Assembly (NCBI GenBank): GCA_963822435.1
Contig: CAWGHN010000003.1
Span: 434,001-498,000 of the forward strand
Direction: 5' to 3'
Source of the DNA: JAUYQR01 sp963822435
GTDB taxonomy: Bacteria > Pseudomonadota > Alphaproteobacteria > Rhodobacterales > Rhodobacteraceae
DNA: 64,000 bases
A program made the position numbers and the translations under genes. Shown here piece by piece: positions 34,061 through 44,659 of this stretch. A model generated the notes under the pieces. It saw nothing but the letters and a program-made list of their open reading frames with translations. It made no database searches and was not told where the DNA came from. Position 1 is the first letter of the stretch; every line of letters starts with the position of its first letter.

Positions 34061-36246
34061 TACTTCAACCGCATCGCGTTCAGCGATACCGTGATCGACG
34101 ACAACGACATCGCCAGTGCCGCCGCCAACGGCGTTGCCGCCCCCATCAGCGCCAAGGGCACCGCGATCACGTTGTATCCGCCCGAGATGATGAAGTTCTC
34201 CACCATCCGCCGCACCGCCTGACGGCTGATCCTGACCGCATCGGCAATCGGCGCCATGTCCTGCCCCAAAAGCACGATATCGGACGCCACGCGCGCCGCA
34301 TCCAGGGCCGACGCGGGGCTGATCGACACATGCGCCGCCGCCAGCGCGCCGGTGTCATTCAGCCCGTCGCCAACCATCAGAACGCGGCGCCCCTCGGCCG
34401 AAAGCGCCGCCACCCGCGCCGCCTTTTCCGCGGGCAGCACACCCGCCGACCACTCCTCGATGCCCAGCCGCCCGGCCAGTTCAGCCACCGCTCCAACCGC
34501 ATCGCCGGACAAAAGGATGATCCGACGCCCATCCGCGCGCAGCGCCGCCACCGCCGCCTCCGCCCCAGGTCGCAGCGCATCGGCGAAGGTGAAGGAATAC
34601 ACCGTGCCGCCAAGGCTCAGATACGTCGCCGTCACCGCCAGCGGCTCGGCCCCGCACCACTCAGCCCGGCCCAGACGCACGCGCTGGCCCTGCCACATGC
34701 CCTCGATCCCATACCCCGGCACCTCGCGCACATCGCTGACCGCCGCGCGCACGCCAGCCACGCCAGCCAATGCCCGCGCCAGGGGATGCGACGACCCCGC
34801 CGCCAGCCCAGCGGCCACCGCCACCACGTCGGCAGGCAGCGCGCCAAGGTTCGTGACCTCGGGCGCGCCCATCGTCAGCGTCCCGGTCTTGTCGAACACC
34901 ACGGTGTCCACCTCGGCCAACCGCTCCAGCGCCGTGCCGTTCTTGATCAAAAGCCCTTTGCGGAACAGCCGCCCGCTGGCCGACGTCACCACCGCCGGCA
35001 CCGCCAGCCCCAGCGCACAGGGGCAGGTGATGATCAGCACCGCGGCCGAGATGTTGATCGCATAGCGCACATCCCCCCCCGTCGCCCACATCCAGTAGCC
35101 GAACGCACTGAACGACAGGATATGCACCAACGGCGAATACAGCTTCGCCGCCCGATCCGCCAAACTCGTGTAGCGCGTCTTGGCCCCTTCCGCGACCGCC
35201 ACCAGATCGGCCATCCGGTGCAGCGAACTGTCCTTGCCTGCCGCCGTCACCCGCAGCGTCAATGGCCCCGTCAGGTTCACCTCGCCCGCGCTGACCACGG
35301 TGCCGACGCCGGCAAACACCGGCAGGCTTTCCCCGGTCAGAAGGCTGCGGTCCACCTCCGATGCGCCCAGTGTCACCACTCCATCGACCGGCATCCGCCC
35401 CCCCGGTCGCACCACGACGGTGTCCCCCGCCACCACCGCCGAAATCGCGCGCTCCACCTCGACGCCATCCACCATGACCCAGGCCCGAGGCACTTCCAGC
35501 GCCGCCAGCTCCTCCGCCGCCGACCGCGCCACCGCCCGCGTCCGGTGATCGAGATACCGCCCCAGCAGCAGAAAGAACGCCAACATCACCGCCGCGTCGA
35601 AATAGGCATGATGCCCCGACATCATCGTCTCGTAGACCGAGATCGACGACGCCAAAATCAGCGCCAGCGAGATCGGCACATCCATCCCCAGCCGCCCCGC
35701 GCGCAAAGACGCCCAGGCCGACTTGAAGAACGGCTGTCCGGCAAAGATCACCGTCGGCAGCGCTATCGCCGCCGAAATCCAGTGGAACATGTCGCGCGTC
35801 GCAGCCTCGGCCCCCGACCAGACCGCCACCGACAGAAGCATCACGTTCATCATCGAAAAGAACGCGACGCCCAAGCGCATCAGCAGGTCGCGCCCCTGCT
35901 TGTCGGTCTCGGTCGTGCTCAACAGGCCGGGGTCCAGTTCGTGCGCCTCCTGCCCTTCGGCCGCCAGCACCGCGATCAGCCCCGCCGCCGTCACTTCCGG
36001 CGAGGCATCCACGCTCACCCGCTTGCGCGTCAGGTTCACCCGCGCCGACCGCACCCCCGGCACGGCACCAAGTGCGCCCTCCACCGTGGAAATGCAGGTC
36101 GCACAATGCGCCATCGGCAAAGACAGCATGATCCGCGCCTCGGCCGGTGCGGCCATCGCCGCCAGCCGCTCGGCGCTTGGCACCACGGCGCAAGCCGGGC
36201 AGGCCGACAGCCGGTTCGCCTCGTCGAAGCTTTCCGCCAGCGCCAT
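34060..36246 (-). CDS. ccoI: copper-translocating P1B-type ATPase for cbb3 assembly
   Basis: Pumps Cu(I) across the inner membrane to supply the cbb3 oxidase (FixI/RdxI). The 728 residues carry an N-terminal Cys pair (ACPAC), a heavy-metal domain with HCATC, eight predicted TM helices, the ion-binding CPC in ITCPCALGLAVP, the phosphorylated Asp in DKTGTLTMG, and the hinge GDGLNDTGAL. It lies 4 bp after ccoH. The N-terminus with ACPAC followed by an HMA domain fits the FixI branch rather than CopA. Confidence 0.96.
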   Translation of the reverse strand: MALAESFDEANRLSACPACAVVPSAERLAAMAAPAEARIMLSLPMAHCATCISTVEGALGAVPGVRSARVNLTRKRVSVDASPEVTAAGLIAVLAAEGQEAHELDPGLLSTTETDKQGRDLLMRLGVAFFSMMNVMLLSVAVWSGAEAATRDMFHWISAAIALPTVIFAGQPFFKSAWASLRAGRLGMDVPISLALILASSISVYETMMSGHHAYFDAAVMLAFFLLLGRYLDHRTRAVARSAAEELAALEVPRAWVMVDGVEVERAISAVVAGDTVVVRPGGRMPVDGVVTLGASEVDRSLLTGESLPVFAGVGTVVSAGEVNLTGPLTLRVTAAGKDSSLHRMADLVAVAEGAKTRYTSLADRAAKLYSPLVHILSFSAFGYWMWATGGDVRYAINISAAVLIITCPCALGLAVPAVVTSASGRLFRKGLLIKNGTALERLAEVDTVVFDKTGTLTMGAPEVTNLGALPADVVAVAAGLAAGSSHPLARALAGVAGVRAAVSDVREVPGYGIEGMWQGQRVRLGRAEWCGAEPLAVTATYLSLGGTVYSFTFADALRPGAEAAVAALRADGRRIILLSGDAVGAVAELAGRLGIEEWSAGVLPAEKAARVAALSAEGRRVLMVGDGLNDTGALAAAHVSISPASALDAARVASDIVLLGQDMAPIADAVRISRQAVRRMVENFIISGGYNVIAVPLALMGAATPLAAALAMSLSSITVSLNAMRLK

Positions 36247-36250
36247 CGGC

Positions 36251-36703
36251 TCAGCCCTTCACATGCAGTTCCGACCGCTGTTCGAACAGCACTCCGTCCA
36301 GCGACCGCGCCGTTACCTTGACCATCCACTTGCCGCGCGCCAGCGGAACCTCGGCCACATAGGCGTCACCCAGCGCGGCGAACACCGGCCAGACGTCATC
36401 CTTTGCCTCCGTTGTCCGCCCGACCAGCACCTGAAGATCCGTCACCGGCATTGCCACCCCGTTGCGGTCATGAAAGGCCAGCGTCATCCGCCCGCCCTCA
36501 TACCCCGGCTTCATCTGCCAACCCAGCGCCTCTTGCGCAGCCTTGCGGTCGTTGAAGCCCTGACTTGCCACATAGGAATTGTCGACCTCCAGCCCCGGAA
36601 AGGTGCTGACGGCCTTGTAGGCCAACAGCACGTTCACCGCGATGATCACCGAAAACGCCCCCACGGTAATCGCCAGCACATGCCGCCCGGTCAGCTCACT
36701 CAT
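36251..36703 (-). CDS. ccoH: FixH family cbb3 assembly protein
   Basis: A 150-residue inner-membrane protein with one N-terminal helix (HVLAITVGAFSVIIAVNVLLAY) and a periplasmic beta domain (GWQMKPGYEGGRMTLAFHDRNG). FixH/CcoH stabilises the cbb3 complex during assembly. The ATG at 36703 lies inside the ccoG end (ATGAGTGA), an 8-nt overlap. A longer start at 36721 is possible. Confidence 0.93.
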   Translation of the reverse strand: MSELTGRHVLAITVGAFSVIIAVNVLLAYKAVSTFPGLEVDNSYVASQGFNDRKAAQEALGWQMKPGYEGGRMTLAFHDRNGVAMPVTDLQVLVGRTTEAKDDVWPVFAALGDAYVAEVPLARGKWMVKVTARSLDGVLFEQRSELHVKG

Positions 36704-38123
36704 CGTCGTCTTCCTTGCCATTGAACACTGTATCGTGGTGAACCCGGTTGGTGGTGCCCTGCTGTTCTACCCAGATCCGAACATCGGTCCGGTCTTCCGT
36801 TGCCGCATCTGATCCTGCCGCCGCCGTCAGATACACGCGCTGCGTCATAGTCTCGTTGGCAGGCACGGTGACGGTCAGGCCCTCGGAGCCTTCCAACGAT
36901 AGCGTCACCACCTCGTCCGACGTGACCGAGATGGTAAACTGCGAATCCGCCCCACCCTTGTTGCGCAGGCGCAGTTCATAGGCGTTGCGGATGCTGCCAT
37001 CCGACAGGGTCACAAAGGTCGGGTTCCTGACCGGCGTCACGTTCACGTCGATCGGGGATCGCAGGAACAACGCCACGATCAACCCGACCCCGACCCCGGC
37101 CCACAGCACGGTATACATCACCGTGCGCGGCCGGAACACATGCGCCCAGACCGATTTTGCAGGCTCACCGGCGCGTTCGCGCACCTCGTCGGTCAGCGCC
37201 ATGTAGCCGATCAGGTCGCGCGGCTTGCCGATCTTGTCCATCACGTCGTTGCAGGCGTCGATGCACAAGCCGCAGGTGATGCAGGCCATCTGTTGCCCGT
37301 CACGGATGTCGATGCCCATCGGGCAGACGTTGACGCAGGCCATGCAGTCGATGCAATCGCCGTTGCCTTCCACGTTCTGCTTGCCCCTCGGCTCGCCCCG
37401 CCAGTCGCGGTAACCGATGGTCAGAGAATCCTCATCCAGCATCGCCGCCTGAATGCGCGGCCAGGGGCAGGCGTAGATGCAGATCTGTTCGCGCGCGAAC
37501 CCGCCGAAGAAGAAGGTCGTGAAGGTCAGGATCAGCATGGTGATGTAGGCCACCGGGTGCGCTTGGCCCGTGACCAGATCCCGCAACAACGTCGGCGCGT
37601 CGGTGAAATAGAAAATCCACGCCCCGCCCGTCGCCAGACCGATCACCAGCCAGATCCACCACTTGATGCCGTTCTTGACCAGCTTCTCCCAGTTCCACGG
37701 CTGCCGGTGCAGCCGGATGCGGGCGTTGCGGTCGCCCTCGACCCAACGTTCGACAAGGATGAACAGGTCGGTCCACACGGTTTGCGGGCAGGCATAGCCG
37801 CACCACACCCGCCCAGCCGCACTCGTGAACAGGAACAACCCCAGCCCGGCCATGATCAACAGCCCCGCCACGAAATAGAATTCATGCGGCCAGATCTCGA
37901 TCATGAAGAAAAAGAACCGCCGGTTGGCGATATCAACCAGCACCGCCTGATCCGGCAGGTTCGGGCCCCGGTCCCAGCGCAGCCACGGCGTGATGTAATA
38001 GATGCCCAGCGTCACCGCCATGATCCACCACTTCAGCGTGCGGAACGCGCCTTTCACACGGCGCGGGAAAACAGGCTCGCGCGCGACGTAAAGGCTGGGG
38101 GGATCGGTATCGGGCAGGGTCAC
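36696..38123 (-). CDS. ccoG: cbb3 oxidase accessory ferredoxin-like membrane protein
   Basis: Membrane protein (RdxA/FixG) carrying two [4Fe-4S] clusters: CIDCMACVNVCPMGID and CITCGLCIDACNDVM, preceded by the membrane WCGYACPQTVWTD. It is thought to reduce Cu(II) for the oxidase. About five TM helices and an Ig-like C-terminal domain complete it. I choose the GTG at 38123 (MTLPDTDPPSLY, 475 aa), which has GGAG 7 nt upstream; the GTG at 38153 lacks a site. It is first in the assembly operon, 79 bp after ccoP. Confidence 0.92.
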   Translation of the reverse strand: MTLPDTDPPSLYVAREPVFPRRVKGAFRTLKWWIMAVTLGIYYITPWLRWDRGPNLPDQAVLVDIANRRFFFFMIEIWPHEFYFVAGLLIMAGLGLFLFTSAAGRVWCGYACPQTVWTDLFILVERWVEGDRNARIRLHRQPWNWEKLVKNGIKWWIWLVIGLATGGAWIFYFTDAPTLLRDLVTGQAHPVAYITMLILTFTTFFFGGFAREQICIYACPWPRIQAAMLDEDSLTIGYRDWRGEPRGKQNVEGNGDCIDCMACVNVCPMGIDIRDGQQMACITCGLCIDACNDVMDKIGKPRDLIGYMALTDEVRERAGEPAKSVWAHVFRPRTVMYTVLWAGVGVGLIVALFLRSPIDVNVTPVRNPTFVTLSDGSIRNAYELRLRNKGGADSQFTISVTSDEVVTLSLEGSEGLTVTVPANETMTQRVYLTAAAGSDAATEDRTDVRIWVEQQGTTNRVHHDTVFNGKEDDDE

Positions 38124-38201
38124 GGGAAGGCTCCGGGGGGTTTTCAGACGCACCGGGCGGCATTGACGCCGCCCGCTGCCTCAACTGTGATCAGGGTCAG
38201 C

Positions 38202-39080
38202 TTACTCGCCGCCGCCCTGACTGTGGACATAGAAAGCGACAGCGCGAATCTCATCCTCGCTCAGCCGTCCGTTCCAGTTCGGCATCACGCCGAAACGCGC
38301 CTTGGTCACCGTCTCGATGATCTTTTCGCGCGATCCGCCATAAAGCCAGATCGCATCCGACAGCATCGGCGCGCCCTGCGCCCGGTCGCCTGAACCGTCG
38401 TCCATGTGACAGGCCGCGCAGTTCTCGGCATAGATCGTGGCCCCGGCAGTCGCCGCAGCCGCGTCATGCTCCTGACCCGAGATTTTCAGCACATAGTCCG
38501 TGACCTGCCCGATCTGCGTTGCGTCCAGCAGCTCGTCCACACCGAAGGCGGGCATCTGCGAATAGCGCGCGTCCGGGTCGGTCGTGTTGCGGATGCCGTG
38601 GGTGATGGTCAGATGAATATCCTCCATCGTGCCGCCCCACAGCCAGTCGTCGTCGATCAGGCTGGGATAGCCCTTGCCCTCGAACCCTTGCGCGCCGGAC
38701 CCGTGGCATGTCGTGCAGTTCGTCTTGAACACGGCCGCCCCGGCGTTCGTGGCAAAACTTGCCAGCTCCGGTTTGTCCTTGATGGCGTTCAGGTCGGCGG
38801 CCACCAACTGCTGCTTGATGGCTGCGTTCGCCACGTCGAACCGCTCGATCTCGGCCGCCACATCGGCACGGGTCGAAGCTCCAATAACCCCCGGCGTCGC
38901 ACCGCTGATCAGCGGCCATGCCGGATAGGCCACCGTATAGCCGATGCCCCAGACGATCGTCGCGTAGAACGTCCACACCCACCAGCGTGGCATCGGGTTG
39001 TTCAACTCCTCGATGCCATCCCATTGGTGGCCGGTCGTCTCTACCTGCTTCGGCACCTTCTTCACTTGCTTGGCGCACAT
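38202..39080 (-). CDS. ccoP: cbb3 cytochrome c oxidase subunit III, diheme
   Basis: Diheme cytochrome c subunit that passes electrons to CcoN. The 292 residues have an N-terminal cytoplasmic part, a TM helix (WWVWTFYATIVWGIGYTVAY), and two heme c sites, CTTCH at 122-126 and CAACH at 221-225, with Met ligands in YSQMPAFG and FGVMPNWN. It is 3 bp downstream of ccoQ in ccoNOQP. Confidence 0.96.
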   Translation of the reverse strand: MCAKQVKKVPKQVETTGHQWDGIEELNNPMPRWWVWTFYATIVWGIGYTVAYPAWPLISGATPGVIGASTRADVAAEIERFDVANAAIKQQLVAADLNAIKDKPELASFATNAGAAVFKTNCTTCHGSGAQGFEGKGYPSLIDDDWLWGGTMEDIHLTITHGIRNTTDPDARYSQMPAFGVDELLDATQIGQVTDYVLKISGQEHDAAAATAGATIYAENCAACHMDDGSGDRAQGAPMLSDAIWLYGGSREKIIETVTKARFGVMPNWNGRLSEDEIRAVAFYVHSQGGGE

Positions 39081-39083
39081 GGT

Positions 39084-39281
39084 TTACGCCTCCTTCGAGT
39101 TAGGCGAGGGGTTGGCTTCCGCAGGACGGTCGTCGTTGCGGAAGATCGAATTGGCCACGTCCTCGTGGGCTTTGCGACTGCCGGGGCGGAAAGCCCAGAG
39201 ACACAAGCCAAGAAACCCCAGCGTCATCGCCAGAAGGAACCAGCTGTCCGCCAGATGGCGCAGGAAGGAATAGGTTTCCAT
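39084..39281 (-). CDS. ccoQ: cbb3 cytochrome c oxidase small subunit
   Basis: A 65-residue protein with one TM helix (SWFLLAMTLGFLGLCLWAFRP) followed by a charged tail (DDRPAEANP). CcoQ stabilises the oxidase and in Rhodobacter sphaeroides also transmits an inhibitory signal to photosynthesis genes through PrrBA. The start ATG at 39281 was taken at METYSFLRHLADSWF. Confidence 0.95.
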   Translation of the reverse strand: METYSFLRHLADSWFLLAMTLGFLGLCLWAFRPGSRKAHEDVANSIFRNDDRPAEANPSPNSKEA

Positions 39282-39291
39282 CGTTGCCCCC

Positions 39292-40035
39292 TTACCGGTT
39301 CGCCACGGGCGTGAAGGTCGAAAAATCGACCATCGTGCCAAGCACCTGGATATAGGCGATCAGCGCGTCCATCTCGGTCAGCTCCGGCCTGCCGTCAAAG
39401 TTGCGCACGTTGATCGGCGTCCCGAAGGCCGCGTCGCCATACCGCTCTTCCAGCCCGCTGGAATCCCCGTTCGGGTCGACCTGCGCCTTGAAGTCCATAA
39501 CCGCGTTTTCCAGCATCGCATCGGTGTAGGGCACGCCCACCATCGCGTTCGTGGCCATCGTATCCTTGATGTACTTCCCGTCGATCACCCGGTTCGCAAG
39601 GAACCCGTAGGGCGGCATCACCGATTCCGGCACCACTGCCTTGGCATAGGTAAAGTGGTCGACATGCCATTCATCCGAATAGCGCCCGCCCACCCGTGCC
39701 AGATCCGGCCCGGTGCGTTTCGACCCCCACTGGAACGGATGGTCGTACATCGATTCCGCCGCGAGGCTGTAATGCCCATACCGCTCCACCTCGTCGCGCA
39801 TCGGGCGGATCATCTGGCTGTGACAGCCATAGCAGCCCTCGCGGATGTAGATGCTGCGGCCCTCAAGCTCGAGCGGAGTGTAGGGGCGCATCCCCTCCAC
39901 CTTCTCGATCGTGTTTTCCAGGTAGAAAAGCGGCACGATCTGCACGATCCCCCCGATGGTGACGACCAGAAGGCTCAGCACCATCAGAAGTGTCGCATGG
40001 GTTTCGATTGCCTTGTGCTTGTCAAGAAAAGCCAT
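39292..40035 (-). CDS. ccoO: cbb3 cytochrome c oxidase subunit II, monoheme
   Basis: Membrane-anchored monoheme cytochrome c. The 247 residues have an N-terminal TM helix (LLMVLSLLVVTIGGIVQIVPL) and one heme site CYGCH at 68-72 (REGCYGCHSQMIRPMRDEVERYG). The Met ligand is likely in VPESVMPPY. The start ATG at 40035 gives MAFLDKHKAIETHAT. It lies 11 bp downstream of ccoN. Confidence 0.96.
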   Translation of the reverse strand: MAFLDKHKAIETHATLLMVLSLLVVTIGGIVQIVPLFYLENTIEKVEGMRPYTPLELEGRSIYIREGCYGCHSQMIRPMRDEVERYGHYSLAAESMYDHPFQWGSKRTGPDLARVGGRYSDEWHVDHFTYAKAVVPESVMPPYGFLANRVIDGKYIKDTMATNAMVGVPYTDAMLENAVMDFKAQVDPNGDSSGLEERYGDAAFGTPINVRNFDGRPELTEMDALIAYIQVLGTMVDFSTFTPVANR

Positions 40036-40046
40036 TGTCCGTCCCC

Positions 40047-41645
<1,599 letters not shown>

Positions 41646-41750
41646 CTTTCGTGTCCCTTCGTGCAGTCCGCGCCCCGCTCGGGTCTGAAAGACAGACCTC
41701 GGCCAAACGTCCTAATGGATGACTTCTGCGCTGCGGCGGGAATCGTCACC

Positions 41751-41764
41751 TTGATCTGCATCAA
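41751..41764. promoter_or_regulatory. FnrL box 1 (ccoN/usp)
   Basis: TTGATCTGCATCAA is a perfect FNR/FnrL site TTGAT-N4-ATCAA, about 105 bp upstream of the ccoN ATG. In Rhodobacter the ccoNOQP promoter is FnrL-activated from such a site. fnrL itself is at 44660. Confidence 0.9.
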
Positions 41765-41782
41765 CTGCCGGGTGCGACGAAA

Positions 41783-41796
41783 TTGACCTTTATCAA
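41783..41796. promoter_or_regulatory. FnrL box 2 (usp/ccoN)
   Basis: TTGACCTTTATCAA matches TTGAT-N4-ATCAA at 9 of 10 conserved positions. It is 58 bp before the universal stress protein ATG and 32 bp start-to-start from box 1, about three helical turns. It may serve the divergent stress protein gene or act with box 1. Confidence 0.8.
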
Positions 41797-41854
41797 GGCC
41801 GACCCTCGGAAATGCACGCTAACCTGCACCCAGAACCCCAAAGGAGCCGGAATC

Positions 41855-42700
41855 ATGGCCTACAAATCGCTACTGACCGTTGCCACCTCACCTGACGGGC
41901 TTGATGCCTCGGTCACCGCCGCTGCGGCCCTCGCGATCCGCAATGACGCGCACCTTGATGCCCTGGCGCTTGGGGTCGACCGCACGCAGGTCGGATATTC
42001 CTACGTAGGCTCAGGGGCCGTCATCATCGCCGCCGCGATGGACCGCGCCGAAGACGATGCCCGCGCCGCCGAAAAGGGCCTGAACGCCGCCATCGCCGCC
42101 CAGCCACCCGGCCTGCGCGTCGCGGTGGAAACGGCGGTTTGCCAGCTTGGCGCGCTGACCGATGTCGTCGCCAGCCGCGCGCGCTACGCCGACCTCGTCG
42201 TCCTGCCCCGCCCCTACGGCAAGGGCAACGGCGTCGAAGCCGAAGCTGTGGTCGAGGCCGCGCTGTTCAACGGCATGGCCCCCGTGCTGATCGTGCCCGA
42301 CAAGGGCATGGCCAACACCGATCCGCGCCGCATCGTGCTTGCCTGGAACCAAAGCCGCGAGGCGCTGGTTGCCACTCGCCGCGCCATGCCGTTCCTGAAA
42401 CGCGCCGACAGCGTGTCCATCGTGGTGATCGACCCGCCCGCCCACGGCCCTGAACGCTCCGATCCCGGCGGACTGCTGTGCCAGTTCCTCGTCCGCCACG
42501 GTGTCCACGCCGAGGTCACGGTGTTGGCAAAGACCATGCCCCGCGTGTCCGATATTCTGGCGCGGCACCTGCGCGACATTGACGCTGACCTCTTGGTGAT
42601 GGGCGCCTACGGCCACTCCCGCCTGCGCGAGGCAATCCTTGGTGGTGCCACCCGCGACATGCTCGAGGCCGCCGAAGTGCCGGTGTTCCTCGCACACTGA
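41855..42700 (+). CDS. universal stress protein family
   Basis: A 281-residue tandem USP: the first Usp half (AYKSLLTVATSPDGLDASVTAAA), then a second half from about 155 with the ATP-binding signature MGAYGHSRLREAILGGATRD at its end. AAAGGAG lies ahead of the ATG. In Rhodobacter a USP gene lies at this spot between ccoN and fnrL. The role in low-oxygen survival is inferred from context. Confidence 0.92.
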   Translation: MAYKSLLTVATSPDGLDASVTAAAALAIRNDAHLDALALGVDRTQVGYSYVGSGAVIIAAAMDRAEDDARAAEKGLNAAIAAQPPGLRVAVETAVCQLGALTDVVASRARYADLVVLPRPYGKGNGVEAEAVVEAALFNGMAPVLIVPDKGMANTDPRRIVLAWNQSREALVATRRAMPFLKRADSVSIVVIDPPAHGPERSDPGGLLCQFLVRHGVHAEVTVLAKTMPRVSDILARHLRDIDADLLVMGAYGHSRLREAILGGATRDMLEAAEVPVFLAH

Positions 42701-42709
42701 ACCGCTCGG

Positions 42710-42728
42710 GGGCGGCACAAAGCCGCCC
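42710..42728. terminator. hairpin between converging usp and TPR regulator
   Basis: GGGCGGC-ACAAA-GCCGCCC forms a 7-bp stem exactly in the gap between the USP stop and the opposing TPR-gene stop. Only TT follows on the plus strand, so its strength as an intrinsic terminator is uncertain. Confidence 0.6.
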
Positions 42729-44237
42729 TTACCCGCCACGCCACGCCTTCAGCGCCGCCTCTATCATCGCGTGAAACCGCGCACGGTCGTGATCGTGTTC
42801 CAGCGCGATCAACTGGTCCGCATTGGCCAGCGGGTCCCAGTCCGGGTCCATCGCAAAGGCCCGCGCCAGTGACGCGGCCGCACCCGCCGCGTCACCGCAC
42901 ATCACCTGGCAACAGGCCAGCATCGTCAGCCGCTGCGCCGAATCCTTCGGGAATAGCTGGCATCGCGCCCGGGCCTCGGCATACCGCCCGGCCATGATCA
43001 GCGCGAGTGACAGGTTCCGATGATACCACGGCGGATGCAGCGGGTTGATCTCTACCCCGCGGGTCATCAGCGCCACCCCCTCGTCAGGGTTGCCGCGCGC
43101 GGTCACGACATGCCCCAGCGCCATCAACAGGTCGGCGTCGCTGGGGTTCAGCTCCAGACCTCGGCGCATGTCCAGTTCGGCCGCCTGAAACTGTCCGCTA
43201 TAAAGCCGCACGGTTCCCGTCATCCAGTAACAGCGCGAGTCCCCCGGTGACAGCCGCAGCGCATGTTCCGCCCGGGTCAGCGCCCGCGCCTTCACCGGCT
43301 CGGGCGCGGCAACGTAGCCACCGATGATCAGTTCTGCCAACGCAAGATAGCAGTGCGCCAGCGCAAACCCCGGGTCCAGCGCCACCGCCGTCTCCAGATG
43401 TGCGCGGCCCGCCTCGTTCACCCCCGGCCCATAGCTGCGCAACGCCGCCACCCCGGCCACGAAATGACCAAACGCATCCAGATTGCCCGTCGCCGAAGGC
43501 GCTGCGCGCAGCCCGATCCGCTTTTCCACATCATGCATCAGCCGCGACACCACATGGTGCGGCGCGTCCTCCTGCATCAACCGCATGGCTGACCGGCCCA
43601 GCGCATAGCTCTGCCCCCAGACCTGCCGCCCGCCCTCTGCCGACATCATCGAAAGCGACAGCTCCGCCACATCGCCCAGGCGGCGCAGGCTCCCCTCGAC
43701 CACATAATCCGCCCCCAGCCGCGCCGCGACCTCTGCCACCGGCACGACGCCCGGATTGAACTGAAAGGCGGAATGGCGCGCCACCACCGTCACCAGACCA
43801 TAGCGCGCCAGTCCATGCGTCAACTCCTCGGCCAGACCCAGCGCAAGCGCCATGTCCCCTGCCTGATCTGATCGCGCCTCGAACGGCAACACCGCCACCC
43901 GTGGCCCGTGGGTGCCACCCTCCGCCACCACCCGCGGCGCTTCGGCCTGAAACAGATAGCCACGCCGCGCCACTGTCTGCACGTGGCCCGCATCACCGCC
44001 CAGCACCCGGCGCAAATCCCGCACCACTTGCGTCAGGCTGTCCTCGGTCACCACAAGCCCCGGCCACAACGCGGCCATCAGCTCGTCCTTGCCCAGAACA
44101 CGCCCGGCATTGGCAACCAGAAAACACAACAGCGCATAGGTCTTGGCCCGGATATGCACCGGCTGGCCATCGCGCAGCAAAAGCCCGCGCCCCGGCGCAA
44201 GCCGGCACGCGCCGATCCTGACCACCCCATCGTCCAC
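42729..44237 (-). CDS. winged-helix regulator with TolB-like and TPR domains
   Basis: A 502-residue protein. Residues 1-97 are an OmpR/CadC-type winged helix (VHIRAKTYALLCFLVANAGRVLGKDELM, ...RRGYLF). From 110 on there is the adenylate-cyclase-associated/TolB-like segment (PRVAVLPFEARSDQ...ADYVVEGSLRR) and then TPR-like helices (CYLALAELIIGGY, LDMRRGLELNPSDADLLMALG). No receiver domain, TM helix or kinase is present. The regulatory target is unknown. It lies between usp and fnrL. Confidence 0.85.
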   Translation of the reverse strand: MDDGVVRIGACRLAPGRGLLLRDGQPVHIRAKTYALLCFLVANAGRVLGKDELMAALWPGLVVTEDSLTQVVRDLRRVLGGDAGHVQTVARRGYLFQAEAPRVVAEGGTHGPRVAVLPFEARSDQAGDMALALGLAEELTHGLARYGLVTVVARHSAFQFNPGVVPVAEVAARLGADYVVEGSLRRLGDVAELSLSMMSAEGGRQVWGQSYALGRSAMRLMQEDAPHHVVSRLMHDVEKRIGLRAAPSATGNLDAFGHFVAGVAALRSYGPGVNEAGRAHLETAVALDPGFALAHCYLALAELIIGGYVAAPEPVKARALTRAEHALRLSPGDSRCYWMTGTVRLYSGQFQAAELDMRRGLELNPSDADLLMALGHVVTARGNPDEGVALMTRGVEINPLHPPWYHRNLSLALIMAGRYAEARARCQLFPKDSAQRLTMLACCQVMCGDAAGAAASLARAFAMDPDWDPLANADQLIALEHDHDRARFHAMIEAALKAWRGG

Positions 44238-44306
44238 CCTGGCGACCCTCGCTTGCGTGCACTCAGCCAGCCACCGGCAAAGGCTGCGGGACGAGGGGCC
44301 GGTCTG

Positions 44307-44567
44307 TCAATCCCGTTGCAGCCTCCGCACCGGCCGGGCAATCCCCGTCAGCCAGGCACCCACCATCCGCAGGGTAGGCACCAGCCAACCCTTGCGCGGC
44401 GGTAGGCCCGGCCCTTCGCTCATCGCAGCAGGATCGGCATAGAGACTGAAGGCCGGCACCCCCGCGCCGACGCGCGAAAGCTCGTCCATCAGGTCATGGA
44501 AATCGTGCCAACCGCCGGTCTCGGTCCAGTCTGCGACACCGCCGGTGAAATCTTCGGAAACGGGCAT
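44307..44567 (-). CDS. small hypothetical protein
   Basis: An 86-residue protein (MPVSEDFTGGVADWTETGG...) with a hydrophobic-amphipathic C-terminus (LVPTLRMVGAWLTGIARPVRRL) that could associate with the membrane. No domain is recognised. It lies on the minus strand between the TPR regulator and fnrL, without clear partners, so its reality rests mainly on its open frame in a spacer. Confidence 0.55.
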   Translation of the reverse strand: MPVSEDFTGGVADWTETGGWHDFHDLMDELSRVGAGVPAFSLYADPAAMSEGPGLPPRKGWLVPTLRMVGAWLTGIARPVRRLQRD

Positions 44568-44659
44568 GGCGTCCTCACGCTGCTGTTTGCCCGATCAGAC
44601 TGCACCTGACGCCGCCTCGCGTCCGGTTGCCCGGCTGAAATTTCTCTGAAATCCTGCGG

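Noticed and set aside
38178..38196. A possible FnrL site ahead of ccoG (tcaactgtgatcag)
   Set aside because: The half-sites are in the wrong order and match TTGAT-N4-ATCAA poorly.
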